Below are positions 21,490 to 32,243 of a stretch of DNA of 64,000 bases, one piece after another (position 1 is the first letter of the stretch; each line of letters starts with the position of its first letter). The stretch covers positions 33,448,501-33,512,500 of the forward strand of contig NC_088917.1 of NCBI RefSeq assembly GCF_963576675.1. Reading direction: 5' to 3'. Origin of the DNA: Euphorbia lathyris. Taxonomy: Eukaryota; Streptophyta; Magnoliopsida; Malpighiales; Euphorbiaceae. The notes below the pieces were generated by a model. The model worked only from the letters and a program-made list of their open reading frames with translations, searched no databases and was not told the origin of the DNA. The position numbers were made by a program, and so were the translations under genes.

Positions 21490-22763
21490 TTGCTTGTTTT
21501 GCTTTCCTTTCCTTTCCTTTTCTACCAAAAAAAATAGAGTTTTAATCACATAAAACTTCTAATTAATATTATCAGATAATCTTTTAATTTAATTGATAAC
21601 CATAATCAAATTATAATTATTAATCAAATTAATTATCCCTAAATTAATGTAAATTTCGGCCCATATGTGTATGTCCCACTAATTACATTTTCGTCCTCCG
21701 ATTCCAAGTCCCATATGCGACCCATTAGGTTCTTTATTGCCACTAGCCGTATATATCATTTGAAATTATTAATCACGATTAATTCCAACATATATATAAC
21801 GGAATACCGTCGAGAGCTGTTACTAGCAGAACCTATGATATTCCCCCAGAGCAATTAAGAAGTCAGGTTGATGACTGACATTAACCTTTCTGTATTAGGT
21901 ACAGTATAATACGATCCTTCATCAACTATATCCTTTCAGTCAATTTCTTATAACCATGGAACGTGTCAAGGTTACATATAACGAAGAGTCCGGTTTTACT
22001 TGTACAGGTTGAATTCTCTGAAAGATAAGTTAAGTGAAATGTTTATTTCTACTCTTAACTGTATCACCTTGCAAGGATTTCAGTCAATTCACCATAGGCG
22101 GCCCTTTGGATATATCTCCCATTTATCGGGAGTGACGAATGCTCAATCTGACATTAACCATTCTGTAATTACTTCGCGTGATACCCAACCCTGCTCTAAC
22201 ACACCCTAGGCTCTCACCTATTGGATCGTGCTCGCACAGAATCAAAGTATCAGACTCCGCAATCCAGAATTACTAATTAATGAATGTTTGAGTCTGAGGA
22301 TTAGTTATACCTACTAATACCGATGAGATGAACAGTTGACACATTAGATAAATCATTTCATTCTGTTATCTCAAGTCGGGTCCCAATCCTAATGAACTCC
22401 TTCATCAGATCCATGTAACTGTCTAGATATCAGAATATCTAAAGCTTGTGAGATCAGCTTTCTGTCTCGACAGAAAACACTGTTACATGCAAGTCTCAAT
22501 AGAATCCCTATAACATATTACTTGACTTGGGTTTACTTTAAGTCTACCAGTCTATTATAAAGTATAGTCTCACTTCATGCTTGTATGAACACTTTATAAC
22601 TACTTGAATAAACTTAGGATTACTTCCTTTGCGAAAGATTTGTGCCTTTATATATAGTTACATATTAATGCTATATATCTGATTAAACAAATGACCAAAT
22701 AAACAATTTATTCATTAATATTAATATCCAAAACAATTGTATTTAGGACACTAAATTCCAACA

Positions 22764-24965
22764 AATCGAGCTACCCAAAAATAATTCCGACTTATTCCAA
22801 TTAACCCTCTGACCCGACAAAGAACCATACATATCAAAAACATCCCTAATAACCTCCAAATTAGCAGACGAAGCTTTACAAAAAAGCAAGATATCATCCG
22901 CATAAAGTAAATGAGTAGGAAATACCTCCAAACCCATGTACTGAATCAAAGCTAACCTCCCCGAATCTCTAAGATAAAGCAACCAACGACTAAGAAAGTC
23001 TTCAGCAATCCCAAACAAAATAGGAGAAAGAGGATCCCCCTGTCTAACCCCTCTCGAACATTTAAAATAGCCACTAATTATCCTATTATTCATAATAGAA
23101 ATTCTAGAAGCCGACAAAATATTCAAAATCCAATCCCGAAGTTGCAAGGAGAAACCAAAAGCATCCAAAACCGCTAAAAGAAAATTCCAATCCAAAGTGT
23201 CAAATGTCTTCTTAATATCCACCTTTAAAGCCATATTACCACCAAAACACTTTTATCGAAGCATATTAGTGCCCTCCGAAGCCATAGCAATGCACTGATG
23301 AATACTTCGCTTATGAATAAAACCAAACTGGTTAGCAGAAACAATATTTGAAGCAACAGAAGCAAGCCTATCAGCCAAGATCTTGGAAATTAATTTATAA
23401 CAAAAATGGCTCATAGCAATCGGTCTATACTGATCAAGTGTAATGGCACCATCAACTTTTGGAATTAAATCCATAATACTATAGCATAAACCAGGAAGAA
23501 CCATCCCATTCAGAAAAAAGCTCCTCACAGCCTCATAAACATCCTTACCAACAATGTCCCAAAAATGTTGAAAAAAGATCCCTGTGAACCCATCAGGACC
23601 AGGAGAGCTAGAACCATCCATCTCAAAAACAGCCTTTCTGACTTCAGAGAAATCCGGACAATGAATAAGCAAATCATTCTCAGCATCAGTAACCAATCTC
23701 GGCACCACCTCAGAAACCAAATCAAAATTACCGGGGCTGCCCAAATCATTTTTAAACAAAGTTGAATAAAAATCCTCAATATGAGAGTTAATCAGCATAG
23801 TATTAGTAACCAATTGATCATCAATCCTAAGAGTCAAAATTCCAGACATAGCAGCACGATTTGAAGCCATTCTATGAAAGAACGCTGAATTCCTATCACC
23901 ATCTTTTAACCATTTCATCCTGTTTTTTTCCCGTAAAAAAACTTCTTTCCTACGAAGAGCCGCATCCAGATTAGAATGAGCCGCAATCTCCTCAAGATAA
24001 AGAGAATCAGAAAAACCAAACACCACGATATCATGCTGCACTTTAGCCAAACTCTCCTCAGACTTAGAAATTGCAATGTCAACATTACCAAAAACATTCT
24101 TATTCCAATTTCTAAGGATCGGGCGAAGACGCCTAAGCTTGTCACACAAACTTTGCATAGGAGGTAATCTAGGATGAGAACCATTCCAATACTCCACAAC
24201 CACATCCTTAAGACCCGGATAAAGAACCCACATAGCTTGAAAACGAAAGCGAGAAAACTTCCGTGGCCCATTAGAAAAAGTAAAAAACAAAGGACAATGA
24301 TCAGAATGATCAGAATGATGCCGCAACAAAGCCGTGCAACTAACAGTATTCCAGAAATCTGAAAAATTAGACGAAACTAAAACCCTATCCAAGCGAGACT
24401 CCACTCTAGCAGAACCAACCCTACCATTAGACCAACTAAAAAAATTACCCTGAGAGGGACAATCCATCAACAAACCATTATCAATAAAATTACGAAAATC
24501 ATTACAAGGCCTAGCAGCAGGAACTCTACCAAGCTTCTCATGAGCACCTAAAACCGCATTAAAATCCCCCATAATAATCCACTGCCCACCCATCCTACTT
24601 TTCTGATCCAAAATACTATCAAACATAGAAGTTCTTCGATTAGCCCAAACACTACCATACACCACACAAACATAAGTATTAATTGATCTTAAATGCAACA
24701 GAACAAACTGCTCATGACGGAAACACACAGAACAAGAAGAAAAACGAACAGAAGAAAAAACCCAAAGAGTCGGCAAAGACCTATCATTAACAACAATCAA
24801 AGAAAACCCCAAACTTCTCCAAAAAGACAACCTAACTGAATCAAAGCTCCCCATTGGCTTAGCAAGGCATAACAAATCGGGTTTATGAACCGAACACAAA
24901 CGAAACAAATAATTCTGGGTATCTCTATTGAGAATACCCCTGCAATTCCAATATAAAACACTCAT
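22764..24965 (-). pseudogene. LINE ORF2: endonuclease and start of reverse transcriptase (partial)
   Basis: The ATG at 24965 opens WNCRGI, the usual first endonuclease motif. Further motifs are GDFNAV (intact Asp), SRLDRVLVS and HSDHCP, the last preceded by an extra copy of SDH from a 9-bp duplication near 24301-24318. The catalytic Glu motif reads LAKP, with lysine at 24858-24860 where glutamate is expected. Reverse transcriptase begins with SSSPGPDGF, LIPKVDG and YRPIAMS, then has a TAA near 23251, and continues ALKVDIKKTFDTLDW, RQGDPLSPILF and YADDILLF to the truncation at 22764. Its ATG sits a few bases before the ORF1 stop, the usual tight ORF1-ORF2 spacing. Confidence 0.88.
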
Positions 24966-26065
24966 TTAAAATGAATCGGAGGCTTACTGGCCTGTTTCGC
25001 ACGAGATGAAATGTTCTCAGTAGTAGTCATAATCCTTTCACGTTGCTTCACTTTTTTACTATTCACAGTACTCCAACCAATATCATCCTCCTCAACCAAA
25101 TCTGCCCAAGATTTCGAACCCTGAGGTACAGGATCAGAAGCTGAACAATTACCCTTCTCCAAAGCCCCAAAAATATTTGCCATCCCCAGAGAAGGAGAAT
25201 GAAAAACATCAGAACCATCCTCCTGATACCCAAGCGGGTTGCCAGACAAAGGCACAACCAAGTCACCCTCATGCCGATCCTCAATAAAACCCGGAGGCCC
25301 ATCATGAACCCCAAGATCATTAAGCAACCTCGCATTAACCTGCTGAACCTGCACAACCTGTGATTCCTTACGCACCTTAACCAAATTAAGATTTTGTTTA
25401 GCATTAACAACCACTTCTAAAGGTTTCTCAATCTTTTTCCCTTCAGCCGGTCTCTTATTTTTCCTACAATCATAAGCCATATGACCAATATTAGAACACA
25501 TTTTACAAAAGCTTGACAATCTCTCATAAACAATATCAATCCATATCTGTTTCCCTGCTCTTTCAATTCCAAGTTTAATTGGAAGATCAGAACTCAAATC
25601 AACATCAACCAGCATTCGAGCATAATGCCCATAATCACCTTCAATATTAGCCTTATCAAGCCTAATCAGACCTCCAACACCAGTTGCAATGTCTGATAGA
25701 ATTTGTGGATCCCAATACTCCCACGAAAGCGAATATAGTCTAACCCAAACTTGTGCATTAGTAGACTTCTCAGCATACAGATCAAAATCAAGAACCCATG
25801 ATTGTAAACGAAACGTACCTGGCTTAACATTCACAATTCCCTTTGAGAAAACATAATTTCTAGCCTCTTGAGAGTTAAGCACCACATGAAAGAACCCACG
25901 CCCAATAGATATAAGTCTCCAATTATCCTGAAACCCCCAATCCTTAAGAGCTGCAACTTTCCAAGGGGAGTCCCCTTTACTGAGAATCAAACGCCCAATT
26001 AGAGAATATGAACAAAGTTCAGCCCTTTTATCATATGCCTGTGAAGAAATTCTAATTGATTTCAA
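24962..26065 (-). pseudogene. LINE ORF1, 5'-truncated nucleic-acid-binding protein
   Basis: A 367-codon open stretch with the plant LINE ORF1 core (domain of the DUF4283 type: LIGRLILSKGD, FHVVLNSQEARNYVF, FRLQSWVLDFD, VWVRLYSLSWEYW). A basic stretch follows and then a zinc knuckle CKMCSNIGHMAYDC near residue 190. The C-terminus is low-complexity. The stop overlaps the ORF2 ATG (24962-24965), a stop-start overlap of four bases. The first residues already lie inside the conserved domain, so the true start is missing. Confidence 0.82.
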
Positions 26066-26112
26066 CCCTCCATGCTATTGACGCCTCATCCATTACTTGT
26101 CATTTAATTATT

Positions 26113-26577
26113 AGCTATTTATACTCCTAAACGCGGTAAGTTTTATCTATTGGCCTTCTAAACTTTTAAAATGACATATCACACATTTATAGTTAGCTTT
26201 AAAACCTGTTATACACCTATATTTAGCTTTAAAACCCTACTATATACCTATAATTGGCTCAATTGGACCTCATGCACATAGAATCGTTGATCTATCATCT
26301 TTTACAAATAAGGTGGCATGTGCGTGCTATAGAAAAAACATAAGTGCGTTAGTTCATTTTGTATGACACCTCATCTGTCAAAGATAACAGATCAATATTT
26401 TTATGTGCATGAAGTCTGAATGAGTCAACTGTAGGTATGTGGTAGATTTTTAAAGTCAACTATAGGTATGTGGTAAGTTTTTAAAGCCAACTATAAATGT
26501 ATGATAAGTTATTTAAAACTTAAAGGTGCCAATAGACAAAACTTACCAAGTTTAAAGGTGTAAATATACATTAAGCC
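26113..26577 (+). mobile_element. Foldback miniature DNA transposon with 10-bp target duplication
   Basis: 465 bp with long imperfect inverted arms (about 26113-26300 and 26395-26577) and perfect 10-bp flanking repeats TTTAATTATT (26103-26112 and 26578-26587). Long terminal inverted repeats with 9- to 11-bp duplications point to a Mutator-like origin. No coding capacity. The arms contain repeated words for 'TATAGTTGGCTTTAAAA', so each arm has internal near-repeats. Confidence 0.85.
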
Positions 26578-26587
26578 TTTAATTATT

Positions 26588-26697
26588 CTAAGTAGTTGAC
26601 ATGTGTGTTTTGTTTTTACGGAAGATTGACATGTAATGCAATATTCTAAATTTTATTTTTATAAATATTTTATCATTGAAGAGAATTTATTTTTATT

Positions 26698-26732
<35 letters not shown>

Positions 26733-26940
26733 ACTTAATATAGGTAACTTAACATTAGTTATTTTTTTTCTCAAGTCAACAATTATATAATTCAATTATT
26801 TAGAAAATATTAATTAAGATCCTTTAAATTTATATTTTTTTAAAATTTATCCTAAATTTTTAATTTTTCCCACAAAGACATAAAATTAGCCTCTAAACTA
26901 TTTCTATATTATTCACCCATTTAAAAGATATAACCTAATC
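26588..26940. other. AT-rich stretch with ATT microsatellite
   Basis: No gene seen. An (ATT)n microsatellite lies at about 26697-26722 and runs into an AT dinucleotide stretch. Its right end may include the decayed LTR of the Sirevirus relative that starts near 26941. Confidence 0.6.
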
Positions 26941-27036
26941 TAAGGACTAGAAACTTTAGGTATGGATGTGACACAAGTGGTATCTGAGCTAAAGCTCTAT
27001 CACTAAGATAAAACTATCTTGAGCTCAAGATCCCTA

Positions 27037-28497
27037 ATGGCTTCCAATAGCACATGTTTTCTCCCTAATAATGAGACCACCTAAATCCTCTCGGAGGGTC
27101 TATCCATTACCAGACCCCTCTGTTCTTTGGATCCAATTATACATTCTGGAAAAACAGAATGAAATTTTTTTATCCAAGCTCAGAGCATGAGCGTCTGGTT
27201 AATAATAATCAAAGGCCCTTATGAACCTACTGAGACAGTAGGTAGGACTCAAGTCTAAAGACTGAGGATAAATGGACAGATGGAGATTTAAAGAAGTTAT
27301 AAACTAACGATTCGGCTATCAATAAGCTCCATTGTGCTTTAGATGCTGCAGAATACAATAAGATCTCAAGTTGTGAAACGGTCCAAGAGATTTGGAAAGC
27401 TGGAAGTAAGCTATGAAGGTACCAACAAAGTAAATGAGTCAAAAGTAAATCAAAATATGAGACTCCATAAGCTGTTTGAAATGAAGGATTGTGAAGGCAT
27501 ATCTGATATGAATGCAAGGTTTACCAATATCACCAACAAGCTTAAACAATTGGGAAAAGCTTTCTCGGAAGAGGAACGAGTCAAAAAAATCCTCAGAAGC
27601 CTTCCGAAGAGTTGGCAGGCCAAGAAGATGGTCATTAAAGAGGCTCAAAACTTGACTACCTATAAATATGATGAGCTAATTGGATCCCTGCTGACTCATG
27701 AATCTATGAAGAACTTTGAAGTCAATGAGAGGTCAGAGGATAAAAAGCAGAAGTCAATAGTGCTAAAGGCAGATACTACTGATGAAAGCTCCTCTGATGG
27801 TGAAGAAATAGCCATGTTCAACCACAAGATGGATCAGATGTTTAGAAAGAATGACAAATATAGGAAAAAGCCATTCAGAAGGTCTGATAAGACCAGACAT
27901 AAGTATGGTGATATAAAGTTCAAGAAGGAATCCTCAAAGCCCATCACCTGCTTTGAATGTCACCAACCAGAGCATATCATTTGCAATTGCCCAACTCGCA
28001 AGAAGGAGAAACAACACAGTAAGAAGGCAATGGTTACCACTTGGAGTGACAATGATGAAATATCATCCTCTGAGAATGAAGCTACTCTAACAGCAAATAT
28101 ATGCTTCATGACTATAGAGATAGAAGAACTTAGAGCTGTTGAGGTTGCTGAGTCATCCAACACCTCCGGCGAGAAAGAGCTCGATCAGAACAATGAGGTA
28201 AATTCATTATCCCTCTTCCGAGAAGAAATGATTAATGCCTTATGTGATCTGTATTCACTTGTAAATAAGTATAATACAAAGATAAGGGCATTAACTAGAA
28301 GATGTGATGAAGTTGAAGAAGTCAAACTCAGAGATATCCGATATCTTCTTCAAGACAACACTCATCAAGATGAAAATCTTCAAACGATAATGAAGTTTTT
28401 CTCTAAGGTCTATGAGGATAATAAATCTCTCAGAAAAGACATCACAGTAATTCAGAATTACCTAGTGACTCAGAAGAGCAATAGCCACCATCGTTAG
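27037..28497 (+). pseudogene. Sirevirus-type gag (decayed)
   Basis: An ATG at 27037 matches the start position of the intact relative, but stops and frame changes break the first 300 bp. From 27343 an open stretch of 384 codons holds the gag core (FTNITNKLKQLGKAFSEEERVKKILRSLPKSWQAK), a zinc knuckle CFECHQPEHIICNC and the acidic C-terminal region. A second knuckle after the stop, near 28550-28600, has lost its first cysteine. It is the same architecture as 2390-4132. Confidence 0.85.
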
Positions 28498-29549
28498 TAC
28501 TCTAGAGGCAAAGCTTCCAATAGGAAAGGATGGAAACCACGGTTAGAGGTTGTATGAAACTTATGTGGTAAAGTAGACCATGCTATTGAGTTATGTTGGC
28601 GTAAAAATGGATATTATGATTCATATGATGAACAATATGTTAAGACTAACAAAAGAGGACAAAAAAAGACTTGGGTACCTAAGAAGAAATAATCATTTTG
28701 CAGGTTAGCCTGAGATGTGCTCAAGAGTAAAAAATGTGGTACATTGACCGTGTATTTCAAGGCATATGACAGGTGACGAAAAATAGTTCATCACACTAAA
28801 GTATAAATGAGGCAGAAACATCAGTTTCGGAGATGACAAGAAAGGTAAAATAGTGGGCTCTAGATCCATCGGAACTAATCCTTCTATTGGTGAAGTCTCC
28901 CTGGTGAGAGGTCTGAAGTACAACCTAGTGAGTGTGGCTCAATTCTGCGACAAAGGCATGAAGGTTATCTTCGACTCCCCTAGATGTCAAATTATAGACA
29001 ATAAGAATAATGTTTTAATACTTATTGCTCCTAGGATAGATAATGTTTCTATGATCATCTTAGAAAATAAGTTTTCAAAAGAAATATGTTTAGTCTCAAA
29101 GAAAGAAACTTCCTGGCTATGACACATAAGACTTGATCGTGCAAGTATGGACCTTCTAGCCAAATTAGCAAGAAAGCAACTTGTTGAAGGACTGCCAATT
29201 TTAAAATTTGAAAAGGATTATTTATGCAATGTTTGTCAATCAGGAAAACAAACTAGAAAATCTTTCAAGAGTAAAAATATTATCTTAACCAAACATCCTT
29301 TAGAATTACTACATCTAGATCTTTTTGGTCCCGTTCAGTTTCTGAGTCTGAACGGAAGAAGATTTTCATTAGTTGCAGTAGATGACTATTCTCGACATAC
29401 ATGGATCATCTTGTCCAGTAGCAATGATGGGACATTTGAGACATTCTCAGCACTCTATAAGAGGATTGAAAATGAAAAGGATTTGAAAATTGCTCATATC
29501 ATAAGTGATAATGGTGGAGAATTCAAAAACCAATTGTTTGATGAATTCT
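28498..29549 (+). pseudogene. Sirevirus-type protease and integrase fragment
   Basis: The protease active-site region near 28735 is degraded: WYID is followed by an altered residue and a stop. After a frame change, integrase can be read from 28853: LVRGLKYNLVSVAQFCD, a stop in the WH motif near 29120, LAKLARKQLVEGL, CNVCQSGKQ, LHLDLFGPVQ with the first catalytic Asp, and IISDNGGEFKNQ with the second. The sequence ends before the catalytic Glu. Confidence 0.85.
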
Positions 29550-29550
29550 A

Positions 29551-29581
29551 TGTGCTCAAGAGTAAAAAATGTGGTACATTC
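29551..29581 (+). repeat. Copy of 28717-28747 used as filler at an element junction
   Basis: About 30 bp starting ATGTGCTCAAGAG and ending TGGTACATT repeat the protease-start region 835 bp upstream in the same orientation. They sit exactly between the broken integrase and the minus-strand gypsy sequence. This is the pattern of a templated insertion at a repaired break. Confidence 0.85.
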
Positions 29582-29980
29582 ACATCCGTGAAGGAGTACA
29601 CCTTATACCCAGTGGTACCATCTACCAAAATATTTATACTAGGAAGCGGGTATTTGTCTTTTGGACAAGCTTTATTGAGATCTGTAAAATCTACACACAT
29701 TCGTTCCACCAGGATTTTTCACCAAAATGATATTCGCCAACCATTCTGTATATTACCTCCTCAATTGCATCTAGTTTCATCAGCTTAGATATCTCTTCCT
29801 CAATCGTCTTTTACCTCTCAGTGCAATTGTTTCTTCTTCTGTGGCAATATAATTGCGTCTTTATCCATATTTACCTTATGTGTTATAATATCTAGGCTAA
29901 CCCTTGTTAAGATTGCATGTTCCCATGCGAAAATGCGTTAACATTCAACCAACACCTTGAGAATAGCTTCTTTCACCTCC
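29581..29980 (-). pseudogene. gypsy reverse transcriptase N-terminal fragment
   Basis: Minus-strand reading gives, across shifted frames, an FAW(EH)-like pre-domain stretch, SLDIITHK, EEISKLMKLDAIEEV, EWLANIILVKNPGG, then DFTDLNKACPKD and YPLPSINILVDGTTGYK. These are the first conserved blocks of Ty3/gypsy reverse transcriptase. The catalytic Y/FADD region is beyond the junction at 29581 and absent. Several frameshifts and stops are present. Confidence 0.82.
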
Positions 29981-31445
29981 TGTCACGTCCGTGTCTAAAT
30001 TTCTAAAATTTATATTTTGATATTAGTATATATTATAATTATTGGGTATATGATATTAATTTGGTACTATAGGAAAAGTTTGAAGTTAATTCGATGGTTT
30101 TATGTGTAAATTAAAAGTTTAAAGTAATTTTTAAAAGATGATATAAAGATGGAGGACCAAACTGGATATTTTTTAGATTTGGGATAAATATGCCAAACCT
30201 TTATCCAGGTGGTGCCGCCATACATTTCCTTTCTTTTCTTTTTCTTTTCTTCTTCTCTCATCTCTTGTATCTTCGTTATTCTTCGACCGTTTCTCCACCG
30301 TTTTTTTGATTTACGGAGATTCGACCGTCCGAATCACTCGAAATTTAAACCATAGCATCCTTATGCATAGATCTAAGTCCTAACCGAAGAGTTTTTAAGT
30401 TTCGGCAGTGTTTGGAGGGAAACGTCTTAGACAGAATTTAGAGGAGAATTGAACGGGTGTATTTTCTTCAATTGGTAGCTAATGTAAGTAACTATCAACT
30501 ATATTTTGAGTTTTATGTATATAGATATATATATAATCAAAGAAGTTTCAGAAATTGATATTTTAGGGTTATGCAAGAATTTTGTAAAATTGAGGTTTTT
30601 CATGATTTTGCTTTTTATTGTGAAATTATAGTTCAAATGAAGCTATTGACTATGCTTCTATGTGATTTTCATATTTTACTTGATTATGTTGATTTAAGGC
30701 TTAATTTGGTTGATTTACATATATACATATATGTTTTTGGTTTCAATGTATATCTATATTGAATAAAATGAATTTGATGATTTCTTACGAATTGTTTTTG
30801 GATTGAGAAATCTCTTGCGGTTATTGTTGTTATTATTTTGGATTGAAGTCCAAATATGATTTTTATGAGTTGTGATATTTTGAAAGATAAAATGGTTTTG
30901 TCCATCTAGGATTGCCCGAGGTAGAAGTTGTATTTGTAAGACCATATCTAATGGCGGTATGGCCAGAGTGCACGGCTGGTAGTCCTAACTGTTAGACAAG
31001 GAACGAGATATAAATGAGATATCTCGATATTGTTATGATTGATGTTATGATCTACACGGGTGGAATTCGATGATGGATACACATATACAAATTTTATTTT
31101 ATGAACTTAAGTTTGCGTATATTTTATAAGGTTTTGATTAAATCCCTTTACAAATGTATATATGTAGCTATGTTAAGTAAAGTTGGTTTTTATAGTTGAT
31201 AATTGCTTACTGAGATTTTTGTCTCACTTTTTTAAATGTTTTAATGTTTTTAGGTGAGAAAGTACAAAGTATAGAGAAGGTTATCGACTGATTAGGTGAG
31301 ATTTGGAAGTTGGCTGCTTATTGTTAGAATTATGGTTAGAACTTTGGTATTGCAATTGTAATATAATGATATTTGGATAAATTGATTATGATCTTTCTAT
31401 TTCACGCCCGATGCCGATTGAGGTCGTCTAGGGTCGGGTTTGACA
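29981..31445 (-). repeat. Solo LTR (Ty3/gypsy, probably Del/Tekay type)
   Basis: 1,465 bp with ends TGTCACG...TTTGACA and a perfect 5-bp target duplication CCTCC (29976-29980 and 31446-31450). The ends and the near-terminal words TCGTCTAGGGTCGGG and TTACTGAGATTTTTGTCTCAC match the style of chromovirus LTRs. No internal element sequence remains, so it is a product of LTR-LTR recombination. The LTR words suggest plus orientation, but the strand is uncertain. Confidence 0.85.
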
Positions 31446-31450
31446 CCTCC

Positions 31451-31917
31451 GGTTTTAACTCTTTGGCGATTTTTACCTTTTTATCAGTTGTTATAGTCAA
31501 CAGCTCTATTTTGCCTAGGGTTGTTGTTACTTGTTCCTCTTTTTCTTCTTCTATCTCTTATGGGTGAATCAATTAAGAGGCCGAATACGTTTCTTGTTCT
31601 ACATTTTGATTTCCTTTAACCATGACTTTTCCTTTACCAGTGGGAATGTGAATCGTTAGAATGTCAGATAGAAATTAACACCTTTGTTTCCAAAAGGAAT
31701 GGCCTACCCAGAATGACACTATACGCCAATTGTCCATCCATAATGGGAAACTCTAGATCTCCCTTCCAAGTTCGGTCTTCATCTCCCATTTCACATTCTA
31801 GTACCACTTAACCTTTGGTTTGCAACATATGTCTTGTCACACCTAGTATGTCCACAAATGTCTGTTCCATTCTTACAGGATCTACTTTTAGCCTAGAAAA
31901 TGCCCGCTTAGTGATAA
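31451..31917 (-). pseudogene. gypsy protease fragment
   Basis: The minus sense gives a C-terminal retropepsin segment with DLEFPIMDGQLAYSVILGRPFL (shown in pieces: IMDGQLAYSVILGRPF near 31672-31750), the typical ILGRP motif of gypsy proteases. A KIAKELKPEVKEAI-like stretch leads into reverse transcriptase. The N-terminal D-S/T-G active site was not found; the sequence becomes unreadable past 31917. Confidence 0.75.
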
Positions 31918-32243
31918 CGTTTGGTTACCATTATAAAACAACAGATTTTAGGTTTCTTTTATGGAAACAACATCCTTTTAGAGTTTTTCACGAAAAGTTC
32001 TTTATACTTATTTAATTTGGACAAAATTATTATTTTTATTTTCATAAAAAAAAACATTTCTTTTTTAAAGTCATTTATATCAATATACTATTATTACTCA
32101 AAAAACATTGTTTTGCTATGTTAAATAAATTAATATTTTTAATTTTTATATAGTTATTTAAGTTATTTTTATTAATTTGTGTATTATATTTGTTACAGTA
32201 ATTAATTTAAAACATGTTGATATTAACTATTTGCATACTTTTT
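31918..32243. other. AT-rich stretch
   Basis: No gene, repeat boundary or RNA feature recognised; long T- and A-runs. Confidence 0.5.

Larger units (their letters stand above)
16873..21531 (+). mobile_element. L1-type LINE inserted in the copia LTR
   Basis: A plus-strand L1-clade non-LTR retrotransposon of 4,659 bp, 5'-truncated inside ORF1. It is flanked by a 12-bp target duplication AAATAGAGTTTT (16861-16872 and 21532-21543) and ends CTACC followed by an A-run. It holds the end of ORF1, then ORF2 with endonuclease, reverse transcriptase, a zinc-binding region and RNase H. It belongs to the same family as the copy at 32937-37860: ORF1 tail, ORF2 and 3' end are colinear and the proteins align nearly residue by residue. 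The insertion postdates the copia element. Confidence 0.95.
1..22763 (-). mobile_element. Ty1/copia LTR retrotransposon, right part, interrupted twice
   Basis: A minus-strand Ty1/copia element runs off the left edge of the window. Read leftward it has its 5' LTR (16283-22763, itself interrupted), a primer-binding site (16269-16282), a long leader, gag-protease, integrase and the first part of reverse transcriptase. A Sirevirus-type element occupies 992-12434 and an L1 occupies 16873-21531. Removing the first insertion rejoins the reading frame just before the conserved linker that follows integrase, which shows both coding blocks belong to one element. It is itself inserted in a minus-strand LINE whose sequence resumes at 22764. 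The 3' LTR and the left target duplication lie outside the window. The copia lineage was not resolved; the 1.8-kb LTR is long for copia. Confidence 0.9.
16283..22763 (-). repeat. 5' LTR (about 1.8 kb) of the minus-strand copia element, split by an L1 insertion
   Basis: The LTR occupies 16283-16872 and 21544-22763, about 1,810 bp once the L1 and one copy of its target duplication are removed. On the plus strand it starts TGTAGGAAAA and ends TTCCAACA; on its own strand it starts TGTTGGAATTTAG, a frequent plant copia LTR start. A minus-strand TATA box lies at 16673-16682. The same LTR family recurs at 63482-64000 and as a fragment at 63341-63481. It abuts LINE sequence at 22764. Confidence 0.88.
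22764..26068 (-). mobile_element. L1-type LINE, minus strand, right part (cut by copia insertion)
   Basis: The ORF1 part and the first half of ORF2 of an L1-clade element are read from 26065 leftward. It is cut at 22764 by the 5' LTR of the copia element. The rest of reverse transcriptase must lie left of the window. ORF1 begins inside its conserved domain, so the copy is probably 5'-truncated near 26068. It is unlike the family at 16873 and 32937 in sequence. It is the oldest layer in this nest. Confidence 0.88.
26941..29580 (+). mobile_element. Decayed Sirevirus-type copia relative, 5' half
   Basis: Colinear with the full-length element at 992-12434 from LTR end to integrase but clearly diverged. 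A vestige of the LTR end (about 26941-26975) is followed by a primer-binding site, GTGGTATCTGAGC (26977-26989), then gag, protease and part of integrase. It stops at about 29549 inside integrase, at a point where the next 31 bp repeat its own protease start. No 3' half or 3' LTR is present. Confidence 0.88.
29581..31917 (-). mobile_element. Ty3/gypsy remnant, minus strand, interrupted by a solo LTR
   Basis: Two blocks, 29581-29980 and 31451-31917, carry a decayed gypsy pol in the minus sense. Excising the solo LTR at 29981-31445 and one CCTCC copy joins them in the expected protein order: protease, linker, then reverse transcriptase start. Motifs and spacing resemble the Tat-type lineage, but frameshifts make the assignment tentative. 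Confidence 0.8.

Noticed and set aside
32236..32243. 8-bp target duplication for the 32244-32801 element
   Set aside because: Both flanks are T-rich and do not match convincingly.
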